From assembly GCA_017963875.1 (NCBI GenBank), contig JAGCTA010000461.1:1-25523 (forward strand): DNA of 25,523 nt, written 5' to 3'. This stretch comes from Victivallales bacterium (lineage in GTDB: Bacteria; Verrucomicrobiota; Lentisphaeria; Oligosphaerales; Oligosphaeraceae). The position numbers and the translations under genes were made by a program. Each line of letters begins with the position of its first letter. The first letter of the stretch is position 1. The notes under the pieces were generated by a model that was given only the letters and a program-made list of their open reading frames with translations, was not told the origin of the DNA and did not search any database. Shown piece after piece: positions 24,585 through 25,523 of this stretch.

Positions 24585-24984
24585 TCGTCACCTCCAGATG
24601 CCGTCGGATTCACAGGCGGAAATCAACATGTCACCCATGGTGGACATGATTTTCCTCCTGCTTATCTTCTTCATGGTAACGACTGTATTCACAAAGGATG
24701 CAGGCATAGACATCATGCGCCCGACAGCAGAAACAGCCACTGAACTACCAGACAACACTTTGGTTCTCACGCTTTCGGGGCATGGAGAAATCAGACATTC
24801 AGGACAACTTTACCAACTAAAACAGATTCCTGCGTTGCTCAAAGAACAAATTGACGGCAACGGAACAGTCACAATCATCGCCGACAAAATGGCTTCTACA
24901 GGCCTGACTATTCAACTCATTGATCAGTGCAGACTTGGCGGAATTGAAAATGTCAGTATCGCAGCATCAACGGAGTCGCCATGA
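24577..24984 (+). CDS. exbD: ExbD/TolR-family biopolymer transport protein
   Basis: A 135-residue protein with a short cytoplasmic N-terminus, one membrane helix and a periplasmic C-terminal domain. The helix NMSPMVDMIFLLLIFFMVTTVF (17-38) carries Asp23, matching the essential proton-carrying Asp25 of E. coli ExbD. The periplasmic end (about 60-135) has the TolR-like alternating pattern with VTIIADKMASTGLTIQLIDQCRLGGIENVSIA. It couples proton flow through ExbB to TonB movement. ATG 24577 overlaps the exbB stop by 8 bases, and its TGA overlaps the tonB ATG. Confidence 0.92.
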   Translation: MRNRHLQMPSDSQAEINMSPMVDMIFLLLIFFMVTTVFTKDAGIDIMRPTAETATELPDNTLVLTLSGHGEIRHSGQLYQLKQIPALLKEQIDGNGTVTIIADKMASTGLTIQLIDQCRLGGIENVSIAASTESP

Positions 24985-25523
24985 CCACAGGCAATTCCAT
25001 TCATCCATTTATTCTGCGTGCGCTGATTTGGATTCTTTCTGCCTTGGCGACCGTCACCATCCTGCTCGTTTTTCCATTGTTAGAGACGACTGAACCACCA
25101 CCTCAGATTCCCAAACTCCCAACGCCAATTCCTCTACGAATTGCACCGTCAAAACATCAGCCCACTGAAACTGTTCAGACGCAATCAGCCATGACAGCAA
25201 CTGCGTACAGTCGTGGCGACACAGCAACGATTTCATTGCCAAAGCCTCTCCCCCCCCCTCCTGAACTACTCTCCCCCGTTCTGCCGCAAGAACCTGTTGC
25301 CAATCCCGCTGAAACACAAGCACAGGTGAAACAAATTGAATTGTCCATAGAAACAAAAGAACCGCAAAAAGAAGAACAAACCGTAAAAGTACCTGTTGCG
25401 GAAGTTCCTATGGTAGAAGAACCTGTAGCAGAAGAACCTACAATTGAGGCACCTGCGGCAAAAGTTCCTGCGGCAAAAGTTCCTGCGGCAAAAGTTCCTG
25501 CGGCAAAAGTTCCTGCGGCAAAA
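24981..25523 (+). CDS. tonB: TonB-like energy transducer, 3'-partial
   Basis: 181 codons are visible before the window ends. The N-terminus MTTGNSIHPFILRALIWILSALATVTILLVFPLL provides one signal-anchor helix (about 11-34). A long Pro-rich periplasmic spacer follows: PPPQIPKLPTPIPLR, PKPLPPPPELLSPVLPQEP, then nine pentapeptide units from nt 25389. The C-terminal domain that binds the receptor's TonB box lies beyond the window. ATG 24981 overlaps the exbD stop (ATGA). A run of nine C (25250-25258) and perfect DNA repeats make the gene prone to length and frame changes. The assignment rests on architecture and position; a TolA-like or other Pro-rich anchor protein is the alternative. Confidence 0.85.
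   Translation, partial: MTTGNSIHPFILRALIWILSALATVTILLVFPLLETTEPPPQIPKLPTPIPLRIAPSKHQPTETVQTQSAMTATAYSRGDTATISLPKPLPPPPELLSPVLPQEPVANPAETQAQVKQIELSIETKEPQKEEQTVKVPVAEVPMVEEPVAEEPTIEAPAAKVPAAKVPAAKVPAAKVPAAK
25389..25523 (+). repeat. 15-bp tandem repeat in tonB spacer
   Basis: Nine in-frame 15-base units encode VPVAE, VPMVE, EPVAE, EPTIE, APAAK and then VPAAK four times. The last four (25464-25523) are identical at DNA level, unit GTTCCTGCGGCAAAA, and run to the very end of the window, so the total copy number is unknown. The unit before them differs by two bases. Confidence 0.95.

Overview
The window reads as a bacterial chromosome segment of moderately high GC from a Gram-negative anaerobe. 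It has a TonB-dependent receptor with its own ExbB/ExbD/TonB motor, large secreted sugar-active proteins of the DUF4091 and LamG-like kinds, short catalytic-core NagA, and oxygen-sensitive multi-Cys Fe-S proteins. This mixture resembles the PVC group, most likely Lentisphaerota (Victivallis-like). That placement is inferred from protein style and gene neighbourhood; no marker gene is present. All genes lie on the + strand except one ABC permease (14734-15669). No rRNA, tRNA, CRISPR array or insertion sequence was seen.

Region A (1-13737) is a sugar-use block. It holds a large GH106-like glycoside hydrolase (start outside the window), nagB and nagA with overlapping stop/start and a strong terminator, an MFS transporter, a secreted GH123/DUF4091-like protein, and a secreted LamG-like multidomain protein broken by a one-base frameshift in a C-rich tract. 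The likely theme is amino-sugar or host-glycan breakdown: cut outside, import, then deacetylate and deaminate GlcNAc-6-P to fructose-6-P.

Region B (13746-14710) is a tight, AT-richer three-gene cassette: a DUF3791 protein, a DUF3990 protein (ADP-ribosyltransferase-like fold) and a third small protein. It looks like a mobile toxin-antitoxin or defence module.

Region C (14734-19908) holds an orphan FecCD/BtuC-type permease on the minus strand. Across a divergent 286-bp gap lies a four-gene operon of one U32-like Cys-rich protein and three tandem paralogues related to QueG/reductive dehalogenases. These carry two [4Fe-4S] motifs each, and their substrate is unknown.

Region D (about 19950-25523) begins with a cobalamin riboswitch controlling a BtuB-like TonB-dependent receptor. 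It continues through DUF3450, a long ExbB with a coiled-coil N-terminus, a short ExbB, ExbD and a TonB. The TonB runs off the window inside perfect 15-bp tandem repeats. Regions C and D together suggest a cobamide economy: corrinoid capture and uptake next to candidate corrinoid-dependent Fe-S reductases. The riboswitch and receptor are well supported by sequence; the functional link to the reductases is inference.
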